A stretch of DNA of 64,000 nucleotides, from NCBI GenBank assembly GCA_934047225.1, contig OW204000.1, positions 19,920,001-19,984,000 on the forward strand. Direction: 5' to 3'. Made by a program: the position numbers and the translations under genes. Shown here one piece after another: positions 24,180 through 35,469 of this stretch. This DNA is from Ypsolopha sequella. Taxonomy: Eukaryota > Arthropoda > Insecta > Lepidoptera > Ypsolophidae. Each line of letters opens with the position of its first letter. Position 1 is the stretch's first letter. The notes below the pieces were generated by a model, which was not told where the DNA came from, did not search any database, and saw only the letters and a program-made list of their open reading frames with translations.

Positions 24180-24850
24180 CACTGTACCCGAAGGGTGCGA
24201 AAGGGTGCCTGTCTGTCTGTCCGTTCAGCTGTATAGGTAGCCCGTTGAAATTTTCACATAATACGTTTTACTATAGCCTCTATCAAAGCTAAAATATAAA
24301 AAAAATCAAGCCAAGGGGTTTTCATACAGAAAACCTCGAAAAAGTTATTTCTTTTACTTACATGATAAGCCCACCTTATCTCCGTAACAAGAGGACCAAA
24401 AAATATGAAAAATAATAGGTGATTACATAAAGATTACAGAAAAATAAAAAATAATAATAAAATAGTGTTTAAGATATTAGGGTTCCGTACTCATTGAGAG
24501 CCGCGAATTGTTTGTCAGGCGTCACCATTTTACCGGCTTATTTGTGTCGCCTTAATGACATCAATATTGTTGTGATTTACCATGCTTTTAGAGTTCCGTA
24601 GCCGTATTGTGTGTAGGTGCGGAACCTTTTGTGCGCGGGTCCGATTCGCACTTAGCCACATTATTTACTATGTCGTCATAAAATCTTCGGTGTTCTAGCG
24701 ACCGTCGACACTCGAAAACACCTTTGATACCTTCGCGGGGATACATGACGTCGTATGTTCTTTTAGAATTTATATTATATTTATATGTATATAAAATCCA
24801 TACCCAAAAGGCAAAACGGAGCCCTACTGCTGTCTGTCTGTCCGTTCGTC
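24180..24850. repeat. GGGTTCCGTA-type repeat pieces
   Basis: CCCGAAGGGTGCGAAAGGG with GTCTGTCTGTCCGTTC at 24185-24225, TTAGGGTTCCGTACTCATTG at about 24478, TAGAGTTCCGTAGCCG at about 24590, and a second GCTGTCTGTCTGTCCGTTCG at about 24828. Several broken copies overlap. Confidence 0.55.
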
Positions 24851-24902
24851 CATACGTCACAGGCTATATAATTTGTTTACCTCTAATGTACCTAAAATAT
24901 TT

Positions 24903-24980
24903 TATAGCACACTGTGCGTAAAATGACCGCTTTACGCACGCGCGTGCGTAAAGTCGGCATTTTCCGCACTTGTGCTATAA
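24903..24980. repeat. GC-rich palindrome with perfect 24-bp core
   Basis: The core at 24930-24953 reads CTTTACGCACGC then its exact reverse complement. Outside it the arms continue imperfectly: TATAGCACACTGTGCG at left and CCGCACTTGTGCTATA at right. About 78 bp in all. Confidence 0.85.
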
Positions 24981-25261
24981 AAAATTATACGAAACTCGTG
25001 CGAGAAACGTTTCATCGCTCTCGTATCGTAATGTACTATAATTAAAATTAGGCAAAGAAAGAACTGAAAGTTGTTGGAGAAGACATACAGAGTCCTCTGG
25101 CGGAAATTTACGAAACAGTTATTGTCAGATGGCTAGCGGCCCCAAGAAACAAAATTATGAACCAGTCCTGCCCGTTTTGTGAACGTTCTTGTAGTGTCTG
25201 AATAGCGTTATCACGCGTATTGCACAGATGTCGCTACTTGTGTAATTAAATATATGTCGTC

Positions 25262-25545
25262 ACGACACGAATCCCCGAGGGGGTGTCAGAGGTGAACTCC
25301 CCGAGTGTTCCCGAGTGTGAACTTTGAAATGCAGGTCACAGTCCACACTCGGTACACCGGCGTTTCAACGTGACGGTTGGTGGTGAGCCCTATTGCTGTG
25401 CTTTGGGCATAAATGCACGCTTTTTATTTTTTTTAGGGCATACAGGTTTCCTCACGATGTTTTCCTTCACCGTTCAGCAAGTGCTAATACAAATACTATG
25501 CACTTCATTCCTAAACCCTCATTGGTGTATGCCCAATATCATAAT
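25262..25545 (+). repeat. Family D interspersed repeat, copy 1
   Basis: Landmarks ACACTCGGTACACCGGCG, CGTGACGGTTGGTGGTGAGC, TTTCCTCACGATGTTTTCC. It matches 50340-50575 in reverse. One frame reads GFLTMFSFT and another RFPHDVFLHRSAS, a peptide often mispredicted as protein in moth genomes; I regard it as repeat. Confidence 0.65.
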
Positions 25546-25555
25546 CATTGGTTAG

Positions 25556-25975
25556 CGAATTTTATTTTTGTCACTATCACTTCAAGCGAAAAAATTTGCA
25601 GTGCGAGAGGGGCGGATTCAAGGCGAAAGGGAAAAAGCTAGTTTTATATCTTTATTAAAAAAATTATATGTAGAAAAATTTCCAAAATCAAAAATCTAGT
25701 TATTTTTGAAACCCATTTAATAAAATATGTTTGATACATGATACAATACATGGTTCCTGATCGTCAAACGAGGAGAAAAAGTGTGTTTGAAGACCTCATT
25801 TCAACAATTATTTCCTTCGAGGAAAATTTATCCAAACATGTTTTCCAAAAACAAAACCCTAGATTATATAATGAAAATGCATATACCAGAAATTGATTAC
25901 AATTTTCCGTGTATTTCGTGAAATACACAGAAATTCAGCACCCATATTTTTTTACATATCGCCTTGAAAAAACAT
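25556..25975 (-). mobile_element. Family A-like MITE
   Basis: Shares CAGTGCGAGAGGGGCGGATT, AACGAGGAGAAAAAGTGTG and CATATCGCCTT with the copies at 11640 and 22203. Confidence 0.75.
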
Positions 25976-26222
25976 GTAGAAAAAGTTTATGGAGTCCAAG
26001 AAACTATTAGTGCGGTAAAATAAAATTTCAGATCACATATTTATTCCTATTTATTTTTATTTCTTTTTCTTATAATATTATGCTTTACGTTACGCATTAT
26101 ATTAATATATAATTAATGCGTCATATGAATAACATACATAATAAAATAATACATATAACATCAGTTCACAGAAATAATAGTATAATCATCATAATTAAGA
26201 AATAATAATCATACTTAGTATG

Positions 26223-26625
26223 TTTTCAATGCAAGTGCTCGTAAAGCCCCACTTTTTATGCATCAAAACCGAACAGAAAGTCGATTATTTTGCCCTTGGG
26301 CTTTATTATTATTATTTTTTATTTATTTATTTACAATTTTTGGCTAACCTGCAGCCTTTCCTATGTACCATAAATGTTATACTTTTTTTCCCACTGTTTA
26401 ACGGCTCGGGATACAGTCCTTTTGAGCCAATTGTAATTTAAAGTTCACAAGATTATATTTGTTTTATTTCCTCACACTATGCATTGAAAAACGTAGTATG
26501 ATACACGTCACGAGCGTAAGAGCAATAAATTACTTGGTTACGTTTAAAATACTAGCTATGCTCGTGTTTTAAATCGTCCTCGTAATTTATTCCTTTTCGC
26601 CCTTGTAGCATAAACTATTATTATA
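26223..26625 (+). mobile_element. Family B repeat, copy 2
   Basis: TTTCAATGCAAGTGCTCG at left to CCCTTGTAGCATAAACTATTA at right. About 90% like 40828-41224 by eye; it contains the CACACTATGCATTGAAAAAC and CGTAAGAGCAATAAATTAC landmarks. Confidence 0.8.
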
Positions 26626-27729
26626 AGGTTATAACAATATTATTTGTTAAGCAACAAGTTTAATGACCCATTGTATTTTTCTATCACATGTGTGAATAAA
26701 TAGTATATAAATAAATTTTAATATGTATTTTATATATTTCATTATTGTTTGTATTTTAAATTCCTTACAGGTGTCTGTTATTTTTTGTTTAAATCGTGTT
26801 CCCCCTGGCCTCTGCCCCCGTCCATTCATAGTGCGAAAAAATGCTTTAGTCAAAGGAGAAAAATGTATCCGAGAATATTCGATACAGAGTAATAAATAAT
26901 ACCTGCTTGAACCTTTCATCTGTATGCGGCATTTTTTATTTATTTAAGGTTATACATATCGGCATACCGATACCTCAGGGACGGTATCAAAGTGGATCGA
27001 AACTGCGATATGAACGAATTAGGATTTTTTGTCATTTTCAAAGTGATTTTTTTTTGTATGAAACGGAATTGAAAATTCTCTGGTTCTACGAAGTCTTGAC
27101 CGATCCCGTCTAGTTACTACTTGAAGACCTATATGTGTATTTCTCTATAATATAAAGTTATTATCGCATACCGAGAACAACTCATGGTATAAGTTCCGGC
27201 ACGAGTCTAGAGGCATGAGCTGCTTTGTATTTGCCATGGCCCGCAAGCTGCACCTGGCGCTCAGCTTTGGCGCCTTTCATTATCAATCCTATCTTGTCAT
27301 TAAAAAGAATTGTTCATCGGAAAATATGTAAATATTGAATAAGTGGTGTTTATTTTGTGAGGTACGTTTAGTTTTTTCATTCATTATCATCACACTTTTT
27401 TTATAATTAAATAATTGAAATTTATTTGGATTTTATAATTGAAATATTTTTCCCTTTTTCTCGTTCATTTATGGGGCGACAAACCTTACAGGTCCAGGGT
27501 GCAAAATCTTAAAATACGCCACTGCATGAGCAGCAAAGTAGTCTTCGGATACAATTTTGTACGGAAGGACTCAAAAAATCACTTCTGTGCATTCAAGGTC
27601 ATACCTCTAGAACCGTGCCGGGACTTACGTCACGGATATCAGTGAATATTTAATAGAAAAATGTCATGTACCTAATTCTCTAAACCATCGCCTCTGGACA
27701 ACTTGTGGCCCTTTCAAAGTTTTTACAGT
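26626..27729. other. No gene seen
   Basis: Low-complexity AT-rich DNA; 27180-27300 is GC-richer (GGCACGAGTCTAGAGGCATG) but shows no exon. No repeat ends found. Confidence 0.45.
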
Positions 27730-28525
27730 TTGGTCAGGAGACAGCAACTCTCCGTGGTATTATATGTCTGCCAGCGTTCATAAATTATGGCGCTCTTATC
27801 CCAAAATCAGTAATTTCAAAGTCAAATAGAACTTTCAAATATCGTCTAAAACTTCCAAAAAAAATACGCAATATAGTTCGAACCTTTATCTAGGTCTTCC
27901 ACGCATGTGATATAGATCAGATAAACTTTGCTCGATAGAAATAATTCACGAACACAGCATGTAATAAGACCTTTCAAATCATGCCATTTCCATAATTCCA
28001 CTCTTTTATTAACGAAACATATCTGGTAATATTGCTCTTTAAATTTTCTAGGTCGACCACGTAAGTGGGTTTTAATAATCATATCCCTTATTTTTAAACA
28101 ATTTAAAAACCGATAAAAACAACGAAAAATTACAAAAGTGAGGTTATTTTCTTTACTCCTTACACGTAAAGAAAAAGACAGAGAGTCACCCTTCTGGGAT
28201 AAGAACGCCTTAAAGCGGATATAATTGAGCACTTCGGTATGCTGCCTATTGGCAAACTTTCGGATGAAGCAGCTGACGCTCGCACCAACGATTTTAGGAC
28301 CTACAGAGAAAAGTGAGCAGGATTGCGTCAAATGAAGATATTTTTCATAATATTTTCTTGTCTTTGGATCCAATACTTACGCTTATAAGACCAAGACTGG
28401 CAAAATCAAACAAAAATATTTTGTCTGCAAAAGCACTCGAGCTTTCGGTGCCCATTCCTAAAGGATCTTCTAAAACGGAATGTGTAGATATATGTAATTT
28501 AGATGATTGCGATAGTGATTAATTT
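27730..28525 (+). pseudogene. Broken copy of an arthropod multi-copy protein family
   Basis: The + strand encodes in pieces SPWYYMSASVHKL (about 27742-27780), IIEHFGMLPIGKLSDEAADA then RTNDFRTYREK (about 28221-28316), and SRIASNEDIFHNIFLSLDP to a TAA at 28522. These are the order and spacing of a C-terminal region I recognise from many repeated, uncharacterised arthropod proteins (P-W-Y-M-x-x-x-V-H-K ... LPIG-x-LSEEA ... SSDP). A stop follows YREK, and about 420 bp of unrelated sequence separates the first two blocks, so it is dead. Such families often travel with transposons. A 175-aa frame on the opposite strand is a shadow. Confidence 0.45.
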
Positions 28526-28617
28526 TTCAAGTTTAGTCCTCATGTTAGAAACTTTGGTTTATGTAAAAAAAGATTTCATATTCATGTATACTTAATAAAA
28601 ATATTTTTATTCATCTC

Positions 28618-28885
28618 AAAAATCCAAATCAATATCCATCCATCCATCCATCAGCCTAGTTCGTCCACTGCTGGACATCAGCCTTTCCACGACTTTGCCA
28701 TTCCCGGCGTCATCCTGGAAGAATTGCCCATACTCACACACGCTGGGCAGGCGGGTTGGTGAGCGCGGTGCCGGAACCTTCGCACTTGTGACGCCGCTGC
28801 CCGTCACCAGTCTGTTCCATATAAGGCCCGGCTATTAGGGATGGATATACCGTCATCCAATGGTCCCAAGCATGGTGGGCCTCCT
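28618..28885 (-). mobile_element. RTE-like LINE/SINE tail, reverse
   Basis: CCATCCATCCATCAGCC, CGTCCACTGCTGGACAT, CTGTTCCATATAAGGCCCGG: reverse complement of 20270-20520. Frames at 28616-28967 are readings of it. Confidence 0.65.
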
Positions 28886-28912
28886 GGAGAGGCAATAATA
28901 ACTTTATTTTAT

Positions 28913-29045
28913 AAAAAAAATAGCGACCCGCCCCGGCTTCGCACGGGCATGTACTCGTATTATACATATAAACCTTCCTCTTGAATCACTCTATCTATTA
29001 AAAAAACCGCATCAAAATCCGTTGCGTAGTTTTAAAATCGGTCAA
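28913..29045 (+). repeat. Common lepidopteran SINE-like repeat
   Basis: GCGACCCGCCCCGGCTTCGC then CCTTCCTCTTGAATCACTC and ATCCGTTGCGTAGTTTTAAA, a sequence seen across moths and other arthropods. Confidence 0.65.
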
Positions 29046-29538
29046 GACTTCGTAGAATTAGACTTAATTAGAGCACTTTAAATTTTATTTCATAAAGAAA
29101 AAACACTTTTGAATTTTTGTCGCTAAGTATTGGTCTTATGAAAAAAAAATATTTTACAACTTTTGATCAGTTTATTAAGTTCTATCGGTTGGTGTTGAAA
29201 TAAAGAGAGGAAAAAAAACCCAAGTCCTTCATATCGCACTTTAGATCCACTGTGCGCATGAAGCATGGCTTGTTGCTTCATGACTGTGCGGTAAGGCGGA
29301 TTGAGCTATGGCAACTTATCAGCAACTAAGAATATTAGAATCCGAGGATAATAAGGTAAATCACCAATGACATCACATTTTGGACATAGGTTGTTTCATA
29401 CATTTTGGTCGGGTAGCTATGGAACAGCAGATTTTTTTTTCGCTTTTCAACGGTTGTCTCCATAGTAAAAGCTGGTCGTATGGACGAGTAATATCGCCAG
29501 TTTGCGGCTTCCTCAACTTCATCTTAAAACCCAGTATA
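29046..29538. other. No gene; repeat fragment at 29400-29530
   Basis: 29400-29530 matches pieces of 11175-11400 (GGAACAGCAGATTTTTTTTT, TCGTATGGACGAGTA, GGCTTCC). The remainder is AT-rich without features. Confidence 0.5.
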
Positions 29539-30086
29539 CAGGGTGTAATCGTTAAGTGTGACCAGGCGATTATTCCGTAAATATTACAGATATCAAAAAA
29601 GTTTAAACTGATGTCGAAAGTACGTTACCTAATCAGTAAAATGACATCAATAACTTTTTGAAAATCAAACGAGAAGTATCCAAAATTTTGACATTAAATA
29701 TTCCCATACAATTAGTATGAGATTGGTAGAAAAGTTTTAGTTTGCTTATTTTAAAAGGTTATTTTAGCTTAGTACTGATATTAAAGGAAACTGTTTATTA
29801 ACCTAACAAAGTAATAAAACTATTCTTTAATTGAATAATATTTATTTATTATTAAGTACAAAAGTTTGTATTCAAAACAGATGTTCGAAGTGACGTCCTT
29901 GTTGTGGGAAACAATGTATGGGAATGTTTAATGTCAAAATTTTGGATACTTCTCGTTTGAGTTTCAAAAAGTTATTGATGTCATTCTACTGATTAGGTAA
30001 CGTACTTTCGATATCAGTTTAAACTTTTTTGATATCTGTAATATTTACGGAATAATCGCCTGGTCACACTTAACGATTACACCCTG
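29539..30086. mobile_element. Foldback element, 171-bp arms, TA target site
   Basis: Left arm 29539-29709 starts CAGGGTGTAATCGTTAAG; right arm 29916-30086 is its near-perfect reverse complement and ends CTTAACGATTACACCCTG. TA flanks each side. The roughly 206-bp centre is non-coding. End sequence and TA suggest a Tc1/mariner-type derivative. Confidence 0.85.
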
Positions 30087-31385
30087 TATAAATCTTGTGT
30101 TCTTCAGCTGCATCGATAACTGAAGACGATTAGTGCCACCAAATTAGCAGCTCGATGTGTGTCGGCACTACAGAATATGTCGTTACGAATATCGACATAA
30201 CCGACATTGAAATAACATTCATATCAGCGCGCATTGCACAGTGGCTCGCTGCGTCCTTGATAGGGCGAAATAGGAGAAAATAATAATTTTCATATAGACG
30301 TGGTTGTTCGCTTGAAAAATCCGGTGTTACGTTTATAGTAGCTATCAAGTTTATATATATATGAAAGCAAAAATTAATTTAATCCACCAAGGAAAATCAA
30401 GCCAAAAATAACCATTCGGTTGAATTTTTTTTCATAGTTATAGAAGTTATGGTGGTATGAAAAAGAAAAATGTTGCATATATTATGTTGTCTTGGAGTTG
30501 ATAATTCATATACATTTTTTTCAGTATTTTTGGTTTATCCTTTGAAAGTGAAAGGCTTTGAAAGTACCCATTTTCGGCGATACTACTCGTAAGATAGTTT
30601 TTAAGAGCGGTTTCACAGCCGGTTCGTGAAAAACCCGCCTTTTTCTAATTAATCGAAAGAGAACACTTAAATTCAAAATTCACTCAATGGTTAGTCAACA
30701 AAACCTTACCTATGTACCTCATAACTAATGAAAGTTATTACATACCAGCTGTAAATTTAACTTTTAACACTACTTTATATATAAATTTAAATCATCAAAA
30801 ATCTACTTACCTAAATTAAATGAACCTGTTAATTTACTCGCATGCACGTTCGCACAGTGTTCCGTCAAAGGTTTTACCAGCCAAACTTATAACCTTCAAA
30901 AAAGAAACGAAAAAAATATATATGTATACCAGTTCTTTTTTGTTGCTTTTTTTATCGACCACGAGTTCGTTAATTAGCTGATATGGTTTGACAGAGGGAA
31001 GTAAACGCGGAAACGAGAACAGAATCGTGTTTACAGGAACTCGGAAGCTCGATCTTGTCGCATATTGTTGATCATAAAATTATACTGCAGCATGATCTAC
31101 GTCTCTGGCAGCATATCATTCAATCGGAAGCATTGTTCGTCCATGATCGGAAGAGATAAAACAATTTGTCATATAGCCGGGCGGTGCGGCGGCCGGCCGC
31201 TACAAGCAAACCTATCTCACAACAGCGCCAGTCAACATTGTACAAAAAAATTTTTTTTTCTAGCTTCTAAAACACCTGGGTGGCCTTAATCAAGATAGTT
31301 CAATTTAGTTGTCTATTAACACCTGTTGTCTACCAATGGGTTTTAGACTTGATTCACGAAAAATTCCTTCAGCTGTTTTCTGCGT
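30087..31385. other. No gene; end of family E at 30613-30720
   Basis: 30613-30720 is a single arm of the family E foldback (CAGCCGGTTCGTGAAAAACC, CGCCTTTTTCTAATTAATCG). Around 31170-31200 is a GC spike (GGGCGGTGCGGCGGCCGGCC). No exon seen. Confidence 0.5.
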
Positions 31386-31839
31386 AGGGTTACCATTTAG
31401 AAATTTGAAAACTCCTCACAAAAAGCCTTTATTTCTATAAAAGTCCGGACTTATTAGTCACAAAATGGAAACATTACTCACTTAGTTACAGTGGTATGGT
31501 AGGCATGGTAAAATTTATATACTTACCAAAAACTAGCGTTAAGTTTGATTAACGTAATTTTTTTTTTGTGTGACGAAAATATTTTATGTTTGATTAACTT
31601 GATTGTTTGCAAGTTTCGCAATAGAAGATTTATTGTTTGATCTCTTAAGTTGATTGTTAAAGAAAATTTTATATTTTGTTTTTAGTTGAATGAGAAGTTA
31701 ATAAAGATTAAAGACTTATTTGATATTACTTAATATCTACCTATAGTTTTATTACTCATATTCAAAAATCCGGACAAAGTCTGGACTAGAGCCTAGAAGT
31801 CCGGACATGTCCGGACTAATCTGGGCGGATGGTAACCCT
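31386..31839. mobile_element. MITE with AGGGTTACCAT ends
   Basis: AGGGTTACCAT at 31386 and ATGGTAACCCT at 31829-31839. Near each end are GTCCGGACTT-type blocks in opposite order. hAT-like in style; the class is not certain. Confidence 0.7.
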
Positions 31840-32239
31840 AGCCAGGAGGAGCCCTAACTTAGTGTGTTTTGAAAATGTATTTTTTAGAAAACGAGTGACT
31901 GACTTGTATGTAAAATGATGTACGTAGTACATTTTTACAATCAGCTCAATAAAGCACTTTCATTTGATAACCGATGACGTCATATATCACCATTGATATT
32001 TTTACTCTACAACTTATGATGTAATGAAGCCATTGGCACTTCACTTATACATCTACCATCAAAGAGCCCATGGGAACTGATTTTTTTAACACTTGAACCC
32101 AGGTTATGTAGACAAGTAAGTTTTATGATAACATTAAATTGCATATCAAAAATACTATTTTGCATACTAAATATCGCCATCAGAAATCCTTCAGCGCAGA
32201 AGACAGCCGGTAGGTTCCGCGACCGCCATAACCTTCGTC

Positions 32240-32420
32240 ATAGTATGCCTTCGTGGTTATTTTTTACCCAGTAAACCTATAAGAGCACTGTTAGTATTTT
32301 TGATGTGCAGTTGGTATTTTTTTACAAATAGTATTTTTTTGATGTGTAATTAGTATTTTTGATAGAACACTGTAGTAGCATTTTAAGTATTTTCTGTTGT
32401 GCGTTTAAATTCTAATTCTT
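32240..32420. repeat. Short-period repeat, shared with the right edge of the window
   Basis: Several units of about 20-25 bp containing TTAGTATTTTTGATGTG, followed by GTATTTTCTGTTGTGCGTTT. The same array is at 63843-64000. Confidence 0.7.
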
Positions 32421-32700
32421 TGCTATCAAAATAAATTTATAATAATTTGCTTCCGACTGATTTGACAGATGGATGACAGATGAGTATACAGACAGAGACA
32501 GACCACTTTTATTTTATGAGCAATCACACACACACATCACAACAAGTATAATGTCTAAAATTCTCAAGTGACGTCATATCGGACAACTCTTTAAAAAATG
32601 GGAAAAAATAATGGTTAATTTATATAACAAAATAATTTAAATGATGTCCTAAAATGACGTATAATCTCTGTAAAAATAAAAAATGAATTCTGTTATAAAT
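32415..32700 (+). repeat. Family C repeat, copy 2
   Basis: TGATTTGACAGATGGATGAC and GTCTAAAATTCTCAAGTGACG as in 15820-16080. Confidence 0.7.
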
Positions 32701-33109
32701 TAAGCTATGGGAATTTATTCAAATTTATCATGGACCTAGATTAAAAAAAACTTTAACTTGTTATAAGTAAATTCTTAAATTACTTGCGATAATATTCGTA
32801 ATATTTTCGTAAGTAAGCCTTCATTACATCTTCTGGTTTTAAAATGCGAAATTGTATCTACATTATACTCGTAATATAAAATACGTTACAAAAATAGTAA
32901 TTATATTTTTCTTATGATTTTTTAAATTCAAATTCAAATATTTTATTTTGTATAATAGGTACATATTTTACAAGTCAGTATTAATCTAAAAAAATGAAAA
33001 AACAGGATAAAAAAATAAATATGATATATTTTAATAAAAATTATAGTTAAAATATTAACAATTAGCTGATGAAAATTAATACTGAGTAACGTAAGATAGA
33101 TAAACGGAC

Positions 33110-34023
33110 AAAGGAGTTTAATTAATTAACGTTTTCTTCATAAAATAAACTTAGTGCTAAAAAATATAATCAAGTTTTAATAATTAACGTTTTCTACATA
33201 AAATAAACTAGTGCTAAAAAATATGATCTAGTTTTAATAATTAACGTTTTCTACTTAAAATAAACTTAGTGCTAAAAATATGATCAAGTTTTAATAATTA
33301 ATGTTTTCTACTTAAAATAAACTTAGTGCTAACAAATATGATCAAGTTTTAATAATTTTACGTTTTCTACATAAAATAAACTTAGTGCTAAAAATATGAT
33401 CAAGTTTTAATAATAAACGTTTTCTACCTAAAATAAACTTAGTGCTAAAAATATGATCAAGTTTTAATATTTACGGTTTCTACTTAAAATAAACTTAGTG
33501 CTAAAAAGTATGATCAAGTTTTCTACTTAAAATAAACTTAGTGCTAACAAATATGATCAAGTTTTAATAATTTAACGTTTTCTACATAAAATAAACTTAG
33601 TGCTAAAAATATGATCAAGTTTTAATAATTAACGTTTTCTACATAAAATAAACTTAGTCCTAAAAAATATGATCAAGTTTTAATAATCAACGTTTTCAAC
33701 ATAAAATAAACTTAGTGCTAAAAAATATGATCAAGTTTTAATAATCAACGTTTTCAACATAAAATAAACTTAGTGCTAAAAAATATGATCAAGTTTTAAT
33801 AATCAACGTTTTCAACATAAAATAAACTTAGTGCTAAAAAATATGATCAAGTTTTAATAATCAACGTTTTCAACATAAAATAAACTTAGTGCTAAAAAAT
33901 ATGATCAAGTTTTAATAATCAACGTTTTCAACATAAAATAAACTTAGTGCTAAAAAATATGATCAAGTTTTAATAATCAACGTTTTCAACATAAAATAAA
34001 CTTAGTGCTAAAAATATGATCAA
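33110..34023. repeat. 58-bp minisatellite, about 16 copies
   Basis: The unit runs AACGTTTTCTACATAAAATA, AACTTAGTGCTAAAAAATAT, GATCAAGTTTTAATAATT. The last six units (about 33660-34000), with AATCAACGTTTTCAACAT, are nearly identical, pointing to recent local expansion; the unit near 33522 is shortened. The array stops at 34023 against the presumed cueball promoter. Each unit carries TGATCA and AACGTT palindromes. Confidence 0.95.
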
Positions 34024-34466
34024 GTTTCGCTCACTCACGATTCAAGTCACTGCTCAAGCGGTTCAAACTACGCTATATTATGTATAATTAAATAATTAAA
34101 ATCCAAGGGCAGACGCTGAACCAAATCGTAGTTTCCGAACGCCACTGATTTTCTTTGATAAGATACGCACGAAACGAAACCAGGCGCCTGCGCGAAAAAT
34201 TTTGCATTCTCAATGAAACAGTAGCGCTGCTAGCTTCGCACGTAGATAGAACGTAGGGGACGAATAATACTTCGGTCGTTCGGTTGTCTGATGGTGTAGT
34301 GGTAGTGGTGTGGTGTGTGTGAACGGTGGATTTAGTTTCGCTTTATCACGCAAGCCGCACAGTGGTGCCGCGGTGCGTCCTCTGTACGACATTGGACTGA
34401 AACTCGCACTAACAAATTTCGATCTAATGTGCATTTAACGGGACAGTTAGGAATTTATGAAACAAA
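34024..34466 (+). promoter_or_regulatory. cue: Presumed cueball promoter and 5' UTR
   Basis: This stretch between a minisatellite and the start codon is distinctly richer in G+C and CpG than its surroundings (for example CGCACGTAGATAGAACG, TTCGGTCGTTCGGTTG, GCCGCGGTGCG). No good TATA box is visible, so a TATA-less promoter is likely. Two upstream ATGs, at 34427 and 34457, would lie in the leader if transcription starts before them. The exact start site cannot be read from sequence. A 74-aa open frame on the other strand (34210-34434) is a composition artefact. Confidence 0.55.
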
Positions 34467-34522
34467 ATGTGTCGAATGCAGTGTTTACTCACCTTTATCG
34501 TTATATCGATAAACTTGGTTAA
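34457..34522 (+). other. Upstream ORF overlapping the cueball start
   Basis: ATG at 34457, ten bases before the cueball ATG, opens 21 codons in another frame and stops at TAA 34520-34522, inside exon 1. It has T at -3 (weak context), whereas the cueball ATG has A. If the leader includes it, some scanning ribosomes would miss the main start, a common way of damping translation. Confidence 0.5.
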
Positions 34523-34530
34523 TTCGTGGG
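34467..34530 (+). CDS. cue: cueball exon 1: signal peptide
   Basis: This exon is too short for routine ORF finding. ATG at 34467 opens 21 codons, reading MCRMQCLLTFIVISINLVNS then W, a short n-region followed by a hydrophobic core: a secretory signal peptide. The donor is G|GTAAGT at 34531, phase 1. Its single leftover G joins AT at 57345 to make an Asp codon, giving W-D-I-A-I. Fly cueball also starts its mature region with a W-D-x-A-hydrophobic run, which supports the join. The start has A at -3. A second in-frame ATG lies at codon 4. Two upstream ATGs precede it: a 3-codon ORF at 34427 and an out-of-frame, overlapping ORF at 34457-34522. cDNA would confirm the join across the 22.8 kb intron. 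Confidence 0.85.
34504..34511. promoter_or_regulatory. DRE-like palindrome in exon 1
   Basis: TATCGATA, the core of the DREF element known from fly promoters, lies within the signal-peptide codons. It is a single short match, so function is uncertain. Confidence 0.3.
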
Positions 34531-35469
34531 GTAAGTTTAATTTAATTTTTAGCTGATTGTTGACTTTTGAGCACGTGCGATTTTTTTACTGTTATATAAT
34601 ATTGGAAGTTTTACAATATTAGATTGCGTGAAGGTCAGTCACCTGATGCTGTTTCAAGAGTCTTTATTTTATGTCAAGTGCATTATCTTATTATCCATGG
34701 TAAATGAAAATAGGTCGATAAGGTGGTAATTCGTTTGGCGCCACGGCACCATTCCGAGGGAGCCGCTAGTCACGTAGGCCACTCTCTACGCTTACTGCGC
34801 TAACCGACAGAGTTCGGTTGTCAGGAGAGACATGGAGAAATAAGAAGCGGTACATCCAATGCTATTTTGCCGAATAGCATTCCTAAAATTGGGAAAGCGC
34901 TCTTTTCATGATTAGGTATCTATAATCTTAAACTTTAACAACATTTCATTGTATTCAATGATATGATGTTATGTGTATTGTGTATGCAATAACTCGGTTG
35001 GGGTTTTCGCGCCCCCTTATCGACACTCCGACCAATAACTCTTATTTGAGCATAACTAATTTGGTGTGCCGGTAACTTATTTTGATCGGCTTGTTAACTT
35101 GAGGTATAGTTGATAATAATTAAGGTTATTACCATATTCGCCATTTAGGTATGAAAATTTTATTAATTGCACGAAATCATCAACACATTTTGCGTTGATA
35201 CCTACGTCCGTGGTTGATACTTCAATCAAAGTAACTGATATTAAATGATAGTGTTTGCAATAACCCCTAACCTAACCTGACGTCTATTTATCATTTGTTT
35301 ATATGTTAAAAAAAATTTATCGAAGTTCAAGTTAAATTTAGTGACATAATATATTTTGTATAAAATTTCCTTGTACACAATACCAGCCGCTATCATGTTT
35401 TTAATTTTTGGTGATTTTATTAATCTTGAATGACGTCAGATTTGCACTCAATGAACTTAAGAGCGGTGT
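34531..35469. other. Start of cueball intron 1, no other feature
   Basis: The region after the exon 1 donor (GTAAGT). No exon, repeat end or ORF was supported here. First introns near promoters often hold enhancers, but nothing specific is visible. Confidence 0.5.

Noticed and set aside
27846..28373. 175-codon minus-strand frame
   Set aside because: No domain recognised, and the opposite strand carries the better-supported protein-family remnant.
33110..34023. CRISPR-like array
   Set aside because: Units are contiguous 58-bp tandem repeats with no unique spacers, and the DNA is from an animal.
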